A program made the position numbers and the translations under genes. A DNA stretch of 64,000 bases, taken from NCBI RefSeq assembly GCF_016097555.1, contig NC_054711.1:34803395-34867394 (forward strand), in the 5' to 3' direction. This stretch comes from Gigantopelta aegis (lineage: Eukaryota > Mollusca > Gastropoda > Neomphalida > Peltospiridae). This document shows positions 33,170 to 44,229 of this stretch, piece after piece (position 1 is the first letter of the stretch; each line of letters opens with the position of its first letter). Below the pieces are notes generated by a model. The model was not told where the DNA came from and ran no database searches. It saw only the letters and a program-made list of their open reading frames with translations.

Positions 33170-33285
33170 ACACTGACAAAGCATTTCTCCAGTACACGTG
33201 GATCAGTCCAGATGTAGCTGACCTCTACCACACAGAGGTACCCCCTGTTTTTAGGGGGAAGGGAGTCGCAAAACTCTTAGCAAAG
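33170..33285 (+). CDS. NATD1: NATD1-like N-acetyltransferase exon 2 (acetyl-CoA loop)
   Basis: The acceptor is tgtgttatttcag|AC and the donor AAAG|GTAGGA at 33286. It encodes TDKAFLQYTWISPDVADLYH and TEVPPVFRGKGVAKLLAK. HTEVP followed by RGKGVAKLLA is diagnostic for the NATD1/GNAT motif A loop. It ends in phase 0. The exon's last ~25 bases and donor are repeated in the intron that follows. Confidence 0.9.
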
Positions 33286-33470
33286 GTAGGAAGTTTAAAC
33301 TAATGGGAGTCTCAAAACTCTTACCATAAGTAGGAAATAAAGTTCAAACTAAAGGGAGTTGTAAAACTCTTAAGCAAAAGTGGAAAATAAAGTTCAAATT
33401 AAAGTGAGTGGTAAAAACTCTCAACAAAGATGGGAATTAAACTAATGGAAGTTGGAAATTTCTTCTAAAG
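33262..33470 (+). repeat. Degenerate tandem array seeded on the donor of NATD1 exon 2
   Basis: After the exon end 'gtcgcaaaactcttagcaaag|gtaggaag', four diverged copies of the same junction follow at about 33307, 33355, 33408 and 33445 (for example 'gttgtaaaactcttaagcaa'). Unit length is about 45-55 bp. One better preserved copy lies farther off at 34433-34480 (agcaaaactcttagcaaagg). Confidence 0.75.
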
Positions 33471-33473
33471 GGG

Positions 33474-33775
33474 GAGGCTTGATTTAGCTCAGACGGTCGA
33501 GTGCTTGCCTGAGGTGCATGCGTCGTATGATCAAACCACCTCCGTGGATTCATTCAAACCACAACACAACTGGTCAAAGGCTGTGGTATGTGCTTTCCTG
33601 TTTGTGGGGAAAATGCATATAAAAGATCCCTTGCTACTGATGGAAAAATGTAGCAGCTTTCCTCTGATGACTACGAGTCAGGATTACCAAATATGTTTGA
33701 CATCCAATAGTCCATGATTAATAAAGCAATGTTCTCTAGTGGTGTCATTAAACAAAACAAACTTTAACTTTCTTC
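33474..33775 (+). repeat. SINE with head C and tail 1
   Basis: The head is 'gatttagctcagacggtcga', followed by 'tgatcaaaccacctccgtgg'; a deletion removes part of the middle; tail 1 ends 'tctctagtggtgtcattaaa'. Confidence 0.8.
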
Positions 33776-34710
33776 TAAACGGAGTCATAATACTTGTGGG
33801 ACGTCATTTGAACATCAATGCTGAGCTTTAATTCGGAAAACTTTATTTGCCGACAGCAACAGATTGACTGAAATATACTATAAATAGCCTATTATTGATT
33901 TATACAAACATAGTATTTGTTAGGAGCCAACATAACTTCTATGACATTACAAACATCCAATGCACGCATGTCGCAACTATCAAATGAAACAATAATCTAC
34001 CCTTAGCATGTGTATAATACATATATATATAATAAGTATAATATAAGTAATACAATGCGCCTACCATTTATATATATGTACATTTATATACATATACCAT
34101 TTAATACATATACCATTTAATACATAGTTATGTGTAGGCTTATTTCGCCTTAATATAAGACTAAGCAGTATTTTATTTAAACATTTTAAACTAAGTTATA
34201 AATAGTAATACATACCGTATTTGTCAGCGTACCACATTCTTTTGGAATTAACAAACATCTTTTAGAAAGACAAAAATTAACATTACCTAAAGAATGACTA
34301 ATGGAATTACCATGACGTCATACACGTAAACAAAGACGTGCATGCATAATAAACAAACAAATATATACATTACGTAAATGTAATGTTTGGCCTTAACAAT
34401 ACTTACCAAAGATAAAAAGTTCAAACTTAAAGCTAAAAAGGGTAGCAAAACTCTTAGCAAAGGTATGAAGTAAAGTTGAAATTTAATTAGTCGACAATTT
34501 TGCAATCAGGAGTGGGAATTGGTGAACTGTAAAAAACGAGGAAATCTAGAAAGGTCCGGGGTGGTAAACTGTAAAAAAAAAAAGACTTTAAGAGGAAATC
34601 TAGAGGGGTCCGGGGGCAAGGACGATTAAAATGCGAGGAAGCGCAATGCATGTTCCATGAGAGGAAATCCGCGGATCCTAACCCCTGTGCAATGCATTTA
34701 TTGCCCATTT
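33776..34710. other. Intergenic or NATD1 3' intron, unassigned
   Basis: AT-rich, with a tata(ca/ta) stretch near 34020-34110 and the displaced copy of the NATD1 donor unit at 34433-34480. The last NATD1 exon was looked for here and not seen. Confidence 0.45.
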
Positions 34711-35042
34711 GGGGCGGGATGTTGTCCAGTGGTAAAGTGTTCGCTTGATGCGTGGTCGGTCTGGGATCGATCCTAGTCGGTGTGCCCATTGGGCTACTTC
34801 TAGTTCCAGCCAGTGCACCACGACTGGCATATCAAAGGCCGTGGTATGTACTACCCTGTCTGTGGGATGGTGCATATAAAAGATCCCTTGCTGCTAATAG
34901 AAAAAGAGTAGCCCATGAAGTGGCGACAGCGGGTTTCCTCTCTCAATATCTGTGTGGTCCTTAACCATATGTCTGACGCCATATAACTGTAAATAAAATG
35001 TGTCGAGTGCGTTGTTAAATAAAATATTTCCTTTCCTTTCCT
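34711..35042 (+). repeat. SINE with head A and tail 2, full length
   Basis: The head is 'ggggcgggatgttgtccagt', then 'ggtctgggatcgatcctagt', the shared body, then the tail-2 segment 'gtggtccttaaccatatgtc' and 'ctgtaaataaaatgtgtcga'. It shows that head A can be joined to tail 2. The nearby satellite at 35491 derives from the same tail-2 segment. Confidence 0.85.
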
Positions 35043-35290
35043 TATTGCCCACTGTACAGGTCAGCATTACTAGTTTTAAAGTGATACGTCCCTCTAGAAA
35101 CTGACCCGCATAGAATATGCAACATTTGACCAAAACAAAATCACTAGCCGTCTGGCATGGCAATGGTAGTTATTTACTAGCCCAACATTAAATATTACTA
35201 GCCATGGGAGTGGGGCTATCATAATCTAGAAGCCTTGCATAGATACAGTGAGTGCACACTCGCTCCCCTAACTTCAGAGTGCCCTGGACC

Positions 35291-35490
35291 NNNNNNNNNN
35301 NNNNNNNNNNNNNNNNNNNNNNNNNNNNNNNNNNNNNNNNNNNNNNNNNNNNNNNNNNNNNNNNNNNNNNNNNNNNNNNNNNNNNNNNNNNNNNNNNNNN
35401 NNNNNNNNNNNNNNNNNNNNNNNNNNNNNNNNNNNNNNNNNNNNNNNNNNNNNNNNNNNNNNNNNNNNNNNNNNNNNNNNNNNNNNNNNN
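35291..35490. other. Assembly gap, 200 N
   Basis: Exactly 200 N, the same as the second gap, so probably a placeholder of unknown true length. It abuts a 57-60-bp satellite on its right. The missing NATD1 3' exon(s) and MPND 5' exons may lie within it. Confidence 0.95.
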
Positions 35491-36390
35491 TTTAAAACGT
35501 TCCTTCTTTCCGTAACCATATGTTCAGTGCCATATACATGTAACTAATTAAAAACATTCCTTCTTTCCGTAACCATATGTTCAGTGCCATATACATGTAA
35601 CTAATTAAAAACATTCCTTCTTTCCTTAACCATATGTTCAGTGCCATATACATGTAACTAATTAAAAACATTCCTTCTTTCCTTAACCATATGTTCAGTG
35701 CCATATACATGTAACTAATTAAAAACGTTCCTTCTTTCCGTAACCATATGTTCAGTGCCATATACATGTAACTGTAATTTAAAACATTCCTTCTTTCCGT
35801 AACCATATGTTCAGTGCCATATACATGTAACTGTAATTAAAAACATCCTTCTTTCCGTAACCATATGTTCAGTGCCATATACATGTAACTGTAATTTAAA
35901 ACGTTCCTTCTTTCCGTAACCATATGTTCAGTGCCATATACATGTAACTGTAATTAAAAACATTCCTTCTTTCCGTAACCATATGTTCAGTGCCATATAC
36001 ATGTAACTAATTAAAAACATTCCTTCTTTCCGTAACCATATGTTCAGTGCCATATACATGTAACTGTAATTTAAAACGTTCCTTCTTTCCGTAACCATAT
36101 GTTCAGTGCCATATACATGTAACTGTAAAGTGTAATTTAAAACATTCCTTCTTTCCTTAACCATATGTTCAGTGCCATATACATGTAACTGTAATTTAAA
36201 ACATTCCTTCTTTCCTTAACCATATGTTCAGTGCCATATACATGTAACTAATTAAAAACATTCCTTCTTTCCGTAACCATATGTTCAGTGCCATATACAT
36301 GTAACTGTAATTTAAAACGTTCCTTCTTTCCGTAACCATATGTTCAGTGCCATATACATGTAACTGTAATTAAAAACATTCCTTCTTTCC
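35491..36390. repeat. 57-60-bp satellite derived from SINE tail 2
   Basis: About 15 copies of a unit with 'ttccttctttccgtaaccat', 'atgttcagtgccatatacat' and 'gtaactgtaattaaaaaca'. Its core 'taaccatatgt...gccata...taactgtaaat..aaa' matches the tail-2 segment of the SINE at 34711-35042. Minus-strand open frames (SYMYMALNIWLRKEGMF repeated) are artefacts. Confidence 0.9.
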
Positions 36391-37121
36391 TTCTCTTTGT
36401 ATAATGAGATTATTCAGATTCCCTTTCTTATAAATGAATCATTTAGTGTTTTTATATGATGTTTCCAACCCACCTCTAACTGTATAAATATGTAGTATTT
36501 TGGTATTATTGCTGGTAAGCTACATCAATTTCCTTTAAAAAATTATGTTCAAGGATTAAAATTAATTTAATTTAATGGCACCCAGTACGAAAAACACTAT
36601 CAGCTATTGGGTGTCAAAGGTAAATGATGATAGTCAACATCAATAAAATATATAATAAAATTATCAATAAAACAGTGTTAACGGCCGTTAAAAGAGTTGG
36701 TCCATGATGCAAATCAACATACCTACCAAAAATATAATAAATGTTACGGCTGGAGCATGTGGTAATTATAAATCATTGCAATTGACTATCAACCCACAAC
36801 AAAATACATAGTATGTAGATTTGAAAGTGTTACCACAGTTGTTCATAGAACATATTTTTTAAATGTGCCATCATGGCAGCCACTATAATTTTGGTATGTG
36901 ATAGGCAGGCCTCTGAGAATTGAACATCTCCGTCACCCATTTATCAGTTATGCAGAAATAAATCCCCTTTTGCATAACCCGTTATATCCAAGTAAATGGT
37001 GATCCAAATTTCATGCAAACAAAAAAACCTGATTATGCAAAATTAGATTCGCATGAGCAGTATACGCAGACGAAACTATCGTTCTCACAATTTTTAGAAG
37101 CCTGATGTGTTTTGTTGACAG
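36391..37121. other. Unassigned sequence upstream of MPND exon
   Basis: AT-rich with a short SINE-like 'cagctattgggtgtcaaa' remnant near 36600. MPND exons encoding the N-terminal half of the MPN domain were expected here and not found. Confidence 0.45.
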
Positions 37122-37290
37122 ATTCGTCAGAGCATGAGCCAATCGTGTCTACAGCTGGTGGGCTGGTACCACAGTCACCCACACTGCCAGCCTGACCCGT
37201 CTCTCAAAGACATCGACTGTCAGATGTCGTACCAGCTCAAGATGAAGGGATCTGGCACCACATACCACCCGTGTTTAGGATTCATCGTTT
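37122..37290 (+). CDS. MPND: MPND-like exon with JAMM motif
   Basis: The acceptor is tttgttgacag|ATT and the donor GTTT|GTAAGT. It encodes IRQSMSQSCLQLVGWYHSHP, then HCQPDPSLKDIDCQMSYQLK and YHPCLGFIV. HSHP followed by six residues and S-L-K-D fits the JAMM/MPN+ zinc signature H-x-H-P-x6-S-x-x-D. 'GWYHSHP...PSL.DID.QM.YQL' is very close to MPND. The upstream strand with the catalytic Glu is not in this exon. Confidence 0.93.
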
Positions 37291-37804
37291 GTAAGTTAAT
37301 CATTTAAAACTAGTATTACCGTTATGTTATTTACCAAATACAGAATACTACATTCGTGTCCGTTAGATGTCATTTATCTTACGAGTTATTTTAAAATGAA
37401 TAAAAGTATGGATGGTATGGCTGCAGAATTTGATCAAATATAAAACTTGCAATGCAGAAAAGCACCTATGTCCAGAGAACACCAGGTAACAAAAGAAACA
37501 ATAGATGAGCTTGCTACTGAACTGAACTAACTGGCCTGAACACCGAGTTGACTGTGAACACAACCCAAACTGACAATATCAAAGACACAGGAAAACAATA
37601 GAAACAAAATAAGAGACAGCTTTGTACTATTAGTGTTAGACAAAATAAAATATATAGTGTATGTGAAATGCAATTTAAAACAGCCGGTTACAAAAATACT
37701 TGTCAAAAAATACTTTTTAAACTCAAAATTACAACCTATTTCGATTTGAAATACAAACACCAGAATTCTCTCAAAACCTGAAATTTTTCTTGCACACCCA
37801 TGGA

Positions 37805-37915
37805 TCATGATCCATTTTTACATATCAGTACAAAAGAGAACCTCTGCAAACCGGATACCCCTTAAAAACAGACATTTTACTTGGTCTCGAGGGGGTCCAG
37901 TTTAGAGTGTCCCAT
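37805..37915. repeat. Dispersed repeat related to 47455-47535
   Basis: 'cagtacaaaagagaacctct', 'aaccggatac' and 'gagggggtccagtttagagt' recur at 47455-47535. The same piece sits 3' of the 33-bp array there. MITE or element end, unclassified. Confidence 0.55.
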
Positions 37916-38161
37916 TTTTAAAGGGTCATTCTCATTGAATCGTATGGTAAGAACACTTAAATTGGAACAACTTTAATTTCATACATTCCGATTTTTGTAG
38001 GGCCGCCAAGTCGGTGCGACTAATCGCACAATGAGAACCCCACTTAACTAATTAATGTAAAAACAAGGGATTAGGTGCCCTTGTTTTAAAGTTACACCCC
38101 TTCCCAAGAAAAATACTTTGCAGTGTGATTTGTTTAACTAATTTTGTTGTGGTTGTTGCAG

Positions 38162-38232
38162 CTGCGTTTGACATTCGACCCAGCAAGAATGATGCAGTGT
38201 TCCAAGCTTTCTGGGCCATGCCACCACCTGAG
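38162..38232 (+). CDS. MPND: MPND-like exon (FWAMPPPE)
   Basis: The acceptor is gttgttgcag|CT and the donor GAG|GTAAAA. Two bases complete Ser; then AFDIRPSKNDAVFQAFWAMP and PPE, matching 'S.....SKISPFWVMPPPE' of MPND. 71 bases. Confidence 0.9.
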
Positions 38233-38287
38233 GTAAAATTTCATATCATGTTAAAATGGTTCTACCCCATTTCACAATAGTGACATT

Positions 38288-39125
38288 TCTAAAATTGTGG
38301 TGTTGCTAAACAAACATTGATTTTCATGCTTTCTGTACTTTACTGCTAGTTTCCGATAGTTACTGCTAATGTGGCCCTGTTCGTACCCGTTTCCAGTGGT
38401 AACCATTCTAAAATGGTGGTGTTGCTAAACAAACATTGATTTTCATGCTTTCTGTACTTTAATGCTAGTTTCCGATAGTTACTGCTAATGTGGCCCTGTT
38501 CGTACCCGTTTCCAGTGGTAACCATTCTAAAATTGTGGTGTTGCTAAACAAACATTGATTTTCATGCTTTCTGTACTTTAATGCTAGTTTCCGATAGTTA
38601 CTGCTAATGTGGCCCTGTTCGTACCCGTTTCCAGTGGTAACCATTCTAAAATGGTGGTGTTGCTAAACAAACATTGATTTTCATGCTTTCTGTACTTTAA
38701 TGCTAGTTTCCGATAGTTACTGCTAATGTGGCCCTGTTCGTACCCGTTTCCAGTGGTAACCATTCTAAAATTGTGGTGTTGCTAAACAAACATTGATTTT
38801 CATGCTTTCTGTACTTTAATGCTAGTTTCCGATAGTTACTGCTAATGTGGCCCTGTTCGTACCCGTTTCCAGTGGTAACCATTCTAAAATGGTGGTGTTG
38901 CTAAACAAACATTGATTTTCATGCTTTCTGTACTTTAATGCTAGTTTCCGATAGTTACTGCTAATGTGGCCCTGTTCGTACCCGTTTCCAGTGGTAACCA
39001 TTCTAAAATGGTGGTGTTGCTAAACAAACATTGATTTTCATGCTTTCTGTACTTTAATGCTAGTTTCCGATAGTTACTGCTAATGTGGCCCTGTTCGTAC
39101 CCGTTTCCAGTGGTAACCATTCTAA
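38288..39125 (+). repeat. 119-bp tandem array in MPND intron
   Basis: Seven copies of a 119-bp unit containing 'gtggtgttgctaaacaaaca', 'ttactgctaatgtggccctg' and 'gttcgtacccgtttccag'. Every unit ends in an acceptor-like pyrimidine tract plus CAG followed by tggtaacc. The unit shows no similarity to the flanking exons. Confidence 0.95.
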
Positions 39126-39935
39126 AATTGTTCTGTGATATACTATTTCCTACTTAATAAACATTTTCTGTGGTAATTGCTTTAATATTAAATTAATTTG
39201 AATTTACTTTTTGCTAATTCAGTGTTATCTGTTCCAAGGTTAATAATTTTAATACTGCCCTACTTGTTCTACTGTTCTACACTATATTTGCCCTGTATTG
39301 ATTACATTACGACAATATCCAGACATTACTTGGTTTTCTAATTTGTGAATTTCAATCTTGAATGTATAATACATATTGTTATATTACAGTAACATCCATA
39401 ATTTGGTCATTGTTTAATGCATGTATTTCAATATTGTATGTTAATCATTAAACCAGTTTTTGTCAATTATTTAACTTCGGCATGATTTAATAAAAAAAAA
39501 AAAAGCTGTTTTGGAAAAAATCAAATGTTCAGTTTTTTTATGTGCAACTATTAAACCGTCAACATACTTGTATAAATAAAACAACACTACTTTCTCATAG
39601 CAAAGATTGTTATCTGCTCATGGAGGTTAAATTATTATAATTTTATTTTGTTTAAGAATAATATAATGTAGAGTTTAGTATGATAAATCAAGAAAATATA
39701 ATATCAAACCTATGAACAAACCACGTTCTTCACTATGAGCAAATATTGCTGTTTTATTTATATCTTGACCAGTGTTTTTAAAACTTGCATATATAAAATA
39801 GAAAATTTCTGTCATTTCTAAAACATCTTTCCTGGGGTTTTTTTTTTACAGCCAAACTAAAATAATTGACCAAAAAAACCCCATGTTTAGTGGAAGCTAG
39901 TGCATGGTACAGATTTCTTGTGGATTATTTTACAG
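39126..39935. other. MPND intron, AT-rich, nothing recognised
   Basis: AT-rich intron sequence between the 119-bp array and the next exon, with a run of A near 39493. No exon or repeat identified. Confidence 0.5.
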
Positions 39936-40025
39936 CAATATCCCGATGGGTATGGGATTCCCATGAAGATGAAGTACTCGGTCTACCAGAATACATCACT
40001 GTCTGAAGAACTACTGGCAGAAATA
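39936..40025 (+). CDS. MPND: MPND-like exon (YGIPM)
   Basis: The acceptor is tggattattttacag|CAA and the donor ATA|GTATGT. It is 30 whole codons: QYPDGYGIPMKMKYSVYQNT and SLSEELLAEI, matching 'RPSDYGIPMDVEMAYVQDSFL..D.L.EM' of MPND. Confidence 0.9.
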
Positions 40026-40479
40026 GTATGTATAGAGAATAACACATGAGTGGGCATTAAGTTACTGTACCATCTATCTTACAACGAGTTGTTTTAAAAC
40101 ATATGTAATGAGCGAAAGTGAGTTTGATACATTTTTAAACAATGAGTTGTAAGATAAATGGTATCTAACAGACACAAATGTATTATTCTATTTCTTACAT
40201 ATCCTCAAAAACCAGGTTTTAAGCAAATTTTAACATCTTTGTTGACTAAAAGTTATTTACACTTGCATGTCACAAACAAATGATTGTTAGATTAACTGTA
40301 TGTCAGTGTAATCGATTTCGATCGTGCTGTTTTTTCATTGCACGTATGGCATTGGTGACCTTGTCATCACCTAGGAGCAGCCAGTCATGTCTTGAAATTG
40401 TTAACACACGTACATGTGTCAATAAATATGTGTTATAAAAAAGAACAAATGATGTTCTCACCAACGGGTGTGTAAGAAA

Positions 40480-40935
40480 CTGAATTAATAGCAAGGTATA
40501 ACATGATTTATCCTACAACATACGTGTAATATCCATGTCAAAAACTGAATTAATAGCAAGGTATAACATGATTTATCCTACAACTTACGTGTAATATCCA
40601 TGTCAAAAACTGAATTAATAGCAAGGTATAACATGATTTATCCTACAACTTACGTGTAATATCCATGTCAAAAACTGAATTAATAGCAAGGTATAACATG
40701 ATTTATCCTACAACATACGTGTAATATCCATGTCAAAAACTGAATTAATAGCAAGGTATAACATGATTTATCCTACAACTTACGTGTAATATCCATGTCA
40801 AAAACTGAATTAATAGCAAGGTATAACATGATTTATCCTACAACTTAAGTGTAATATCCATGTCAAAAACTGAATTAATAGCAAGGTATAACATGATTTA
40901 TCCTACAACATACGTGTAATATCCATGTCAAAAAC
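40480..40935 (+). repeat. 65-bp tandem array in MPND intron
   Basis: Seven copies of a 65-bp unit (ctgaattaatagcaaggtat, tttatcctacaacatacgtg, taatatccatgtcaaaaa). Each unit has a donor-like GCAAG|GTATAA, but the unit does not copy the nearby exon end. Confidence 0.95.
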
Positions 40936-41284
40936 ACATTCGATATTTTATTGTTAAAATTTGTTTTTGTTATGACTCGAGCTGTAATTAACTTTCTGTT
41001 TGTTAGTCTTCCCGAGCAGCTTACCTTATGATGTTATGATTCTTTTAACTGTAGCTTTTTACCTGAACTGTTTTTATATCTTTATTCTGTCAGTCCTCAC
41101 AGTCAGCTTACCGTTGTAATGCGATTAATCTTTTAACTCTGGTGTTTCACTTGAACAGTTTCTATCCTACTGGTTTTAAAGGCTGAACACCTGTTTTTGA
41201 TGTTTAGTTTTCTCCTGACGATGTCAACATTTAGTTTACAAAACTTTGAGATTTTAAACTTGTTGTTTACTTTTATTATTTTAT

Positions 41285-41570
41285 TAAACTACACCACTAG
41301 AGCACATTGATTTATTAATCGTCGGCTGTTGGATGTCAAACATTTCGTCATTTGACATATAATCTTTGATAGGAAACTCACTACATTTTTCAACTAGTAG
41401 CAAGGATTTTTTATATACACCATCCCACAGACAGGATAGCACATACCACGGCCTTTGATATACTAGTCGTGGTGCACTGGCTGGAACAAGAAATCTGACG
41501 GGAATTGATCCTAAAATGACTGCTTATCAAGTGAGCAATTTACCACTGGGCTACATCCCACCCCATAGTT
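41285..41570 (-). repeat. SINE with head A and tail 1
   Basis: Inverted near-complete copy: 'actagagcacattgatttat' tail, body, then 'ttaccactgggctacatccc' (head A box A mirrored). Confidence 0.8.
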
Positions 41571-41887
41571 TGTTGTATTAACCCAGTTAATATATATTTT
41601 GCTGTTGATGGGTCATTTGTTTACAGGCCAACATGATCTGTACACCTGAGAGTAATGTTTTGATGAGATTTAGTTAAAGTGTGTGATATTTGTGCCACTC
41701 GTGATGCGGTCGTAATACCAATAAAGACAACTATAAAACTTTGATTTACTAAATTTCAAATTAAATGTATTTTAATGTGTTGTGAGATAAATAGAATTTG
41801 CTATTCGTGGTTTTGATATGTAAAATATCAACCTCATCTGGTTCATTGTTATTGATCTTGGCAAACCTCAACAAATACCAATTTTTG

Positions 41888-42072
41888 TAAACTACACTAC
41901 TAGAGCACATTGATGTATTAATCATCGCCTATTGGATGTCAGACATTTGGTCATTTGACATATAGTCTTCAAGAGGAAACCCGCTACATTTTTCCATTAG
42001 TAGCAAAGTATCTTTTATGTGCACCATCCCACAGACAGGATAGCTCATACCACAGCCTTTGATATACCAGTT
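41888..42072 (-). repeat. SINE body and tail 1
   Basis: Inverted, 5'-truncated copy from 'tactagagcacattgatgta' to 'gcctttgatataccagttct'. Confidence 0.8.
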
Positions 42073-42457
42073 CTCTTGATGAATGTTTTACATATTTTTT
42101 TGCTTGTAGTTAATTATCATTCAAACATGCTGTCCTAGGCACACACCACAGCACCCTGGGCCCATATTTTTCAAAGCAATCTTAGCATTAGGAAATCATA
42201 AAAACACTGTAGGCTATGATGTCACTACAGCACATACCATAGTGATGTCATAGCTTACAATAGTTTTTTGATTCCTTAGTGTTAAGATGGCTTCGAAAAT
42301 ATGGGCCCAGGACTGTCCAGGTCCATCATGTTTTACATGGGTGCTGCCCGAGTAGTTTTTTTTACATTTTGTTAACATTATAGTAATTATTATGGCAGTT
42401 GATTTGTTATAAAAGAACCATAAAACATAAAGTCAAGAATATTTCTTTTTCTTTCAG

Positions 42458-42550
42458 AAAAAGATGACAGATTTTTACAGAGATGCACCAGACAGGGTTA
42501 TTTTCCTTGAGAAATGGATCAACAATAAACCATTCATAGAGAAATTAAAG
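42458..42550 (+). CDS. MPND: MPND-like exon with repeated 3' junction
   Basis: The acceptor is tttttctttcag|AAA and the donor AAAG|GTAAAT. It is 31 codons: KKMTDFYRDAPDRVIFLEKW and INNKPFIEKLK, matching 'EMMLLVEFYKGSPDLVRFQEPW..EHTYLDKLK' of MPND. The last ~27 bases and the donor are repeated about 21 times immediately downstream. Confidence 0.9.
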
Positions 42551-43395
42551 GTAAATGAATTAACAGTAAGCCATTCAGAGAGAAATTAAAGGTAGATGGA
42601 TTGACAGTAAGCCATTCAGAGAAATTAAAGGTAGATGGATTGACAGTAAGCCATTCAGAGAAATTAAAGGTAGATGGATTGACAGTAAGCCATTCATAGA
42701 GAAATTAAAGGTAGATGGATTGACAGTAAGCCATTCATAGAGAAATTAAAGGTAAGTGAATTGACAGTAAGCCATTCATAGAGAAATTAAAGGTAAGTGA
42801 ATTGACAGTAAGCCATTCATAGAGAAATTAAAGGTAGATGGATTGACAGTAAGCCATTCAGAGAAATTAAAGGTAAGTGAATTGACAGTAAGCCATTCAT
42901 AGAGAAATTAAAGGTAAGTGAATTGACAGTAAGCCATTCATAGAGAAATTAAAGGTAGATGGATTGACAGTAAGCCATTCATAGAGAAATTAAAGGTAGA
43001 TGGATTGACAGTAAGCCATTCATAGAGAAATTAAAGGTATATGGATTGACAGTAAGCCATTCATAGAGAAATTAAAGGTAGATGGATTGACAGTAAGCCA
43101 TTCATAGAGAAATTAAAGGTAAGTGAATTGACAGTAAGCCGTTCATAGAGAAATTAAAGGTATATGGATTGACAGTAAGCCATTCATAGAGAAATTAAAG
43201 GTATATGGATTGACAGTAAGCCATTCATAGAGAAATTAAAGGTAGATGGATTGACAGTAAGCCATTCATAGAGAAATTAAAGGTAAGTGAATTGACAGTA
43301 AGCCATTCATAGAGAAATTAAAGGTATATGGATTGACAGTAAGCCATTCATAGAGAAATTAAAGGTATATGGATTGACAATAAATAATTTCTTTC
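42524..43395 (+). repeat. 41-bp tandem array seeded on the donor of an MPND exon
   Basis: About 21 units of 39-41 bp: gtaagccattcatagagaaa, ttaaag|gtagatgga and ttgaca. Each unit copies the exon end (ccattcatagagaaattaaag) plus a donor in one of three forms, gtaagt, gtagat or gtatat, and also ends in 'ttgacag' before 'taagcc'. The first unit is the real exon end at 42550. Confidence 0.92.
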
Positions 43396-43794
43396 ATAAA
43401 TTAAAGGTCTTTTATTCTTGTTCATGGTGCATTCTGTGTTTGTGGAACAGTCTGTCTATGCTGCAGTGTGCAAATTAACAACAAACTCAGTTAGGCATAT
43501 GGGGGAAAAACAAGTTTCAAAATCTTAGTTAACTGGAACTGGATTCATGTGATTTTCATCAATTATATGTACATACCAAATTAAGTTATGATAATCCCGA
43601 TGTTCGAAACTTTTAATTTTAGAATGTAATGGTTTGCCACATAACCATTTGGCATTTTACATGAATAGAATATTGTGCCCTGTAGACACAGGTGGTCAGT
43701 TATGTTTCCAACCTATTTAAAATTTTGCCTAACAATGTGTGGATGGTGTGACCAGAATAGGTGTGAAATAGCAACAATTGAAGACTCTAACACG

Positions 43795-43915
43795 GCCACG
43801 TTGGTATAGTGGTTAAGCCATCAGACTTAAGGCTGGTAGATACTGGGTTCATATCCCACCTCAGGCAAAGGGAGGATTTTCCATTGCAGTACTAACTCCA
43901 ATCCTTTTGACTCAA
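43795..43915 (+). repeat. SINE head B, diverged
   Basis: 'ggtatagtggttaagccatc' (box A) and 'tactgggttcatatcccacc' (box B-like) form a tRNA-like head similar to head B. The following sequence is only weakly related to the standard body. Confidence 0.6.
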
Positions 43916-44229
43916 TGGTGTAAACCCACATACAGTTCACAAAGTTTCACAAACTTCACGGTGCGATTATGGTTGTGTCTCCCGAGTTCGTGACCCAAAT
44001 GAGAGATAACTATGTGGCAGGTACTGCAGTTTATACATTCTGGGTTGGGGTGATACCGAGGTATTCCAACTGACAGTAAGTATGGAGCAGGGCCGTCAAG
44101 TAGTCCCATACCGAAATAGAAATACTGTGGCTTCACCATTCAACTCATCATTATCTGTATACAGTCTGACCTTGTTATAACAACCACGTTTATCACTGGC
44201 TCACTTTGTTGTTATAGCAAAATTGCCTT

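Larger units (their letters stand above)
27399..33285 (+). other. NATD1: Gene model: NATD1-like GNAT acetyltransferase, 3' end not found
   Basis: Two exons in phase give 67 residues that align with the small single-domain GNAT protein NATD1, human length about 113. Seen: first strand VCHNEESKEFFIKM; TDKAFLQYTW; DLYHTEVPPVFRGKGVAKLL, where RGKGVA is the acetyl-CoA pyrophosphate-binding loop (R/Q-x-x-G-x-A). The last ~35-40 residues (the 'AALDFV...LTCWY...' part of the family) were not found between 33286 and 37121. That interval contains a 200-N gap and a satellite. Substrate of the family is poorly known. Intron 1 is 5.7 kb and contains an antisense ORF. Confidence 0.8.

Noticed and set aside
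35492..36164. Repeated SYMYMALNIWLRKEGMF frames
   Set aside because: SINE-derived satellite; no start context, no family resemblance.
33285..37122. A NATD1-MPND fusion protein
   Set aside because: Phases allow it, but both proteins would lose essential parts and a gap lies between; missing exons are the simpler reading.
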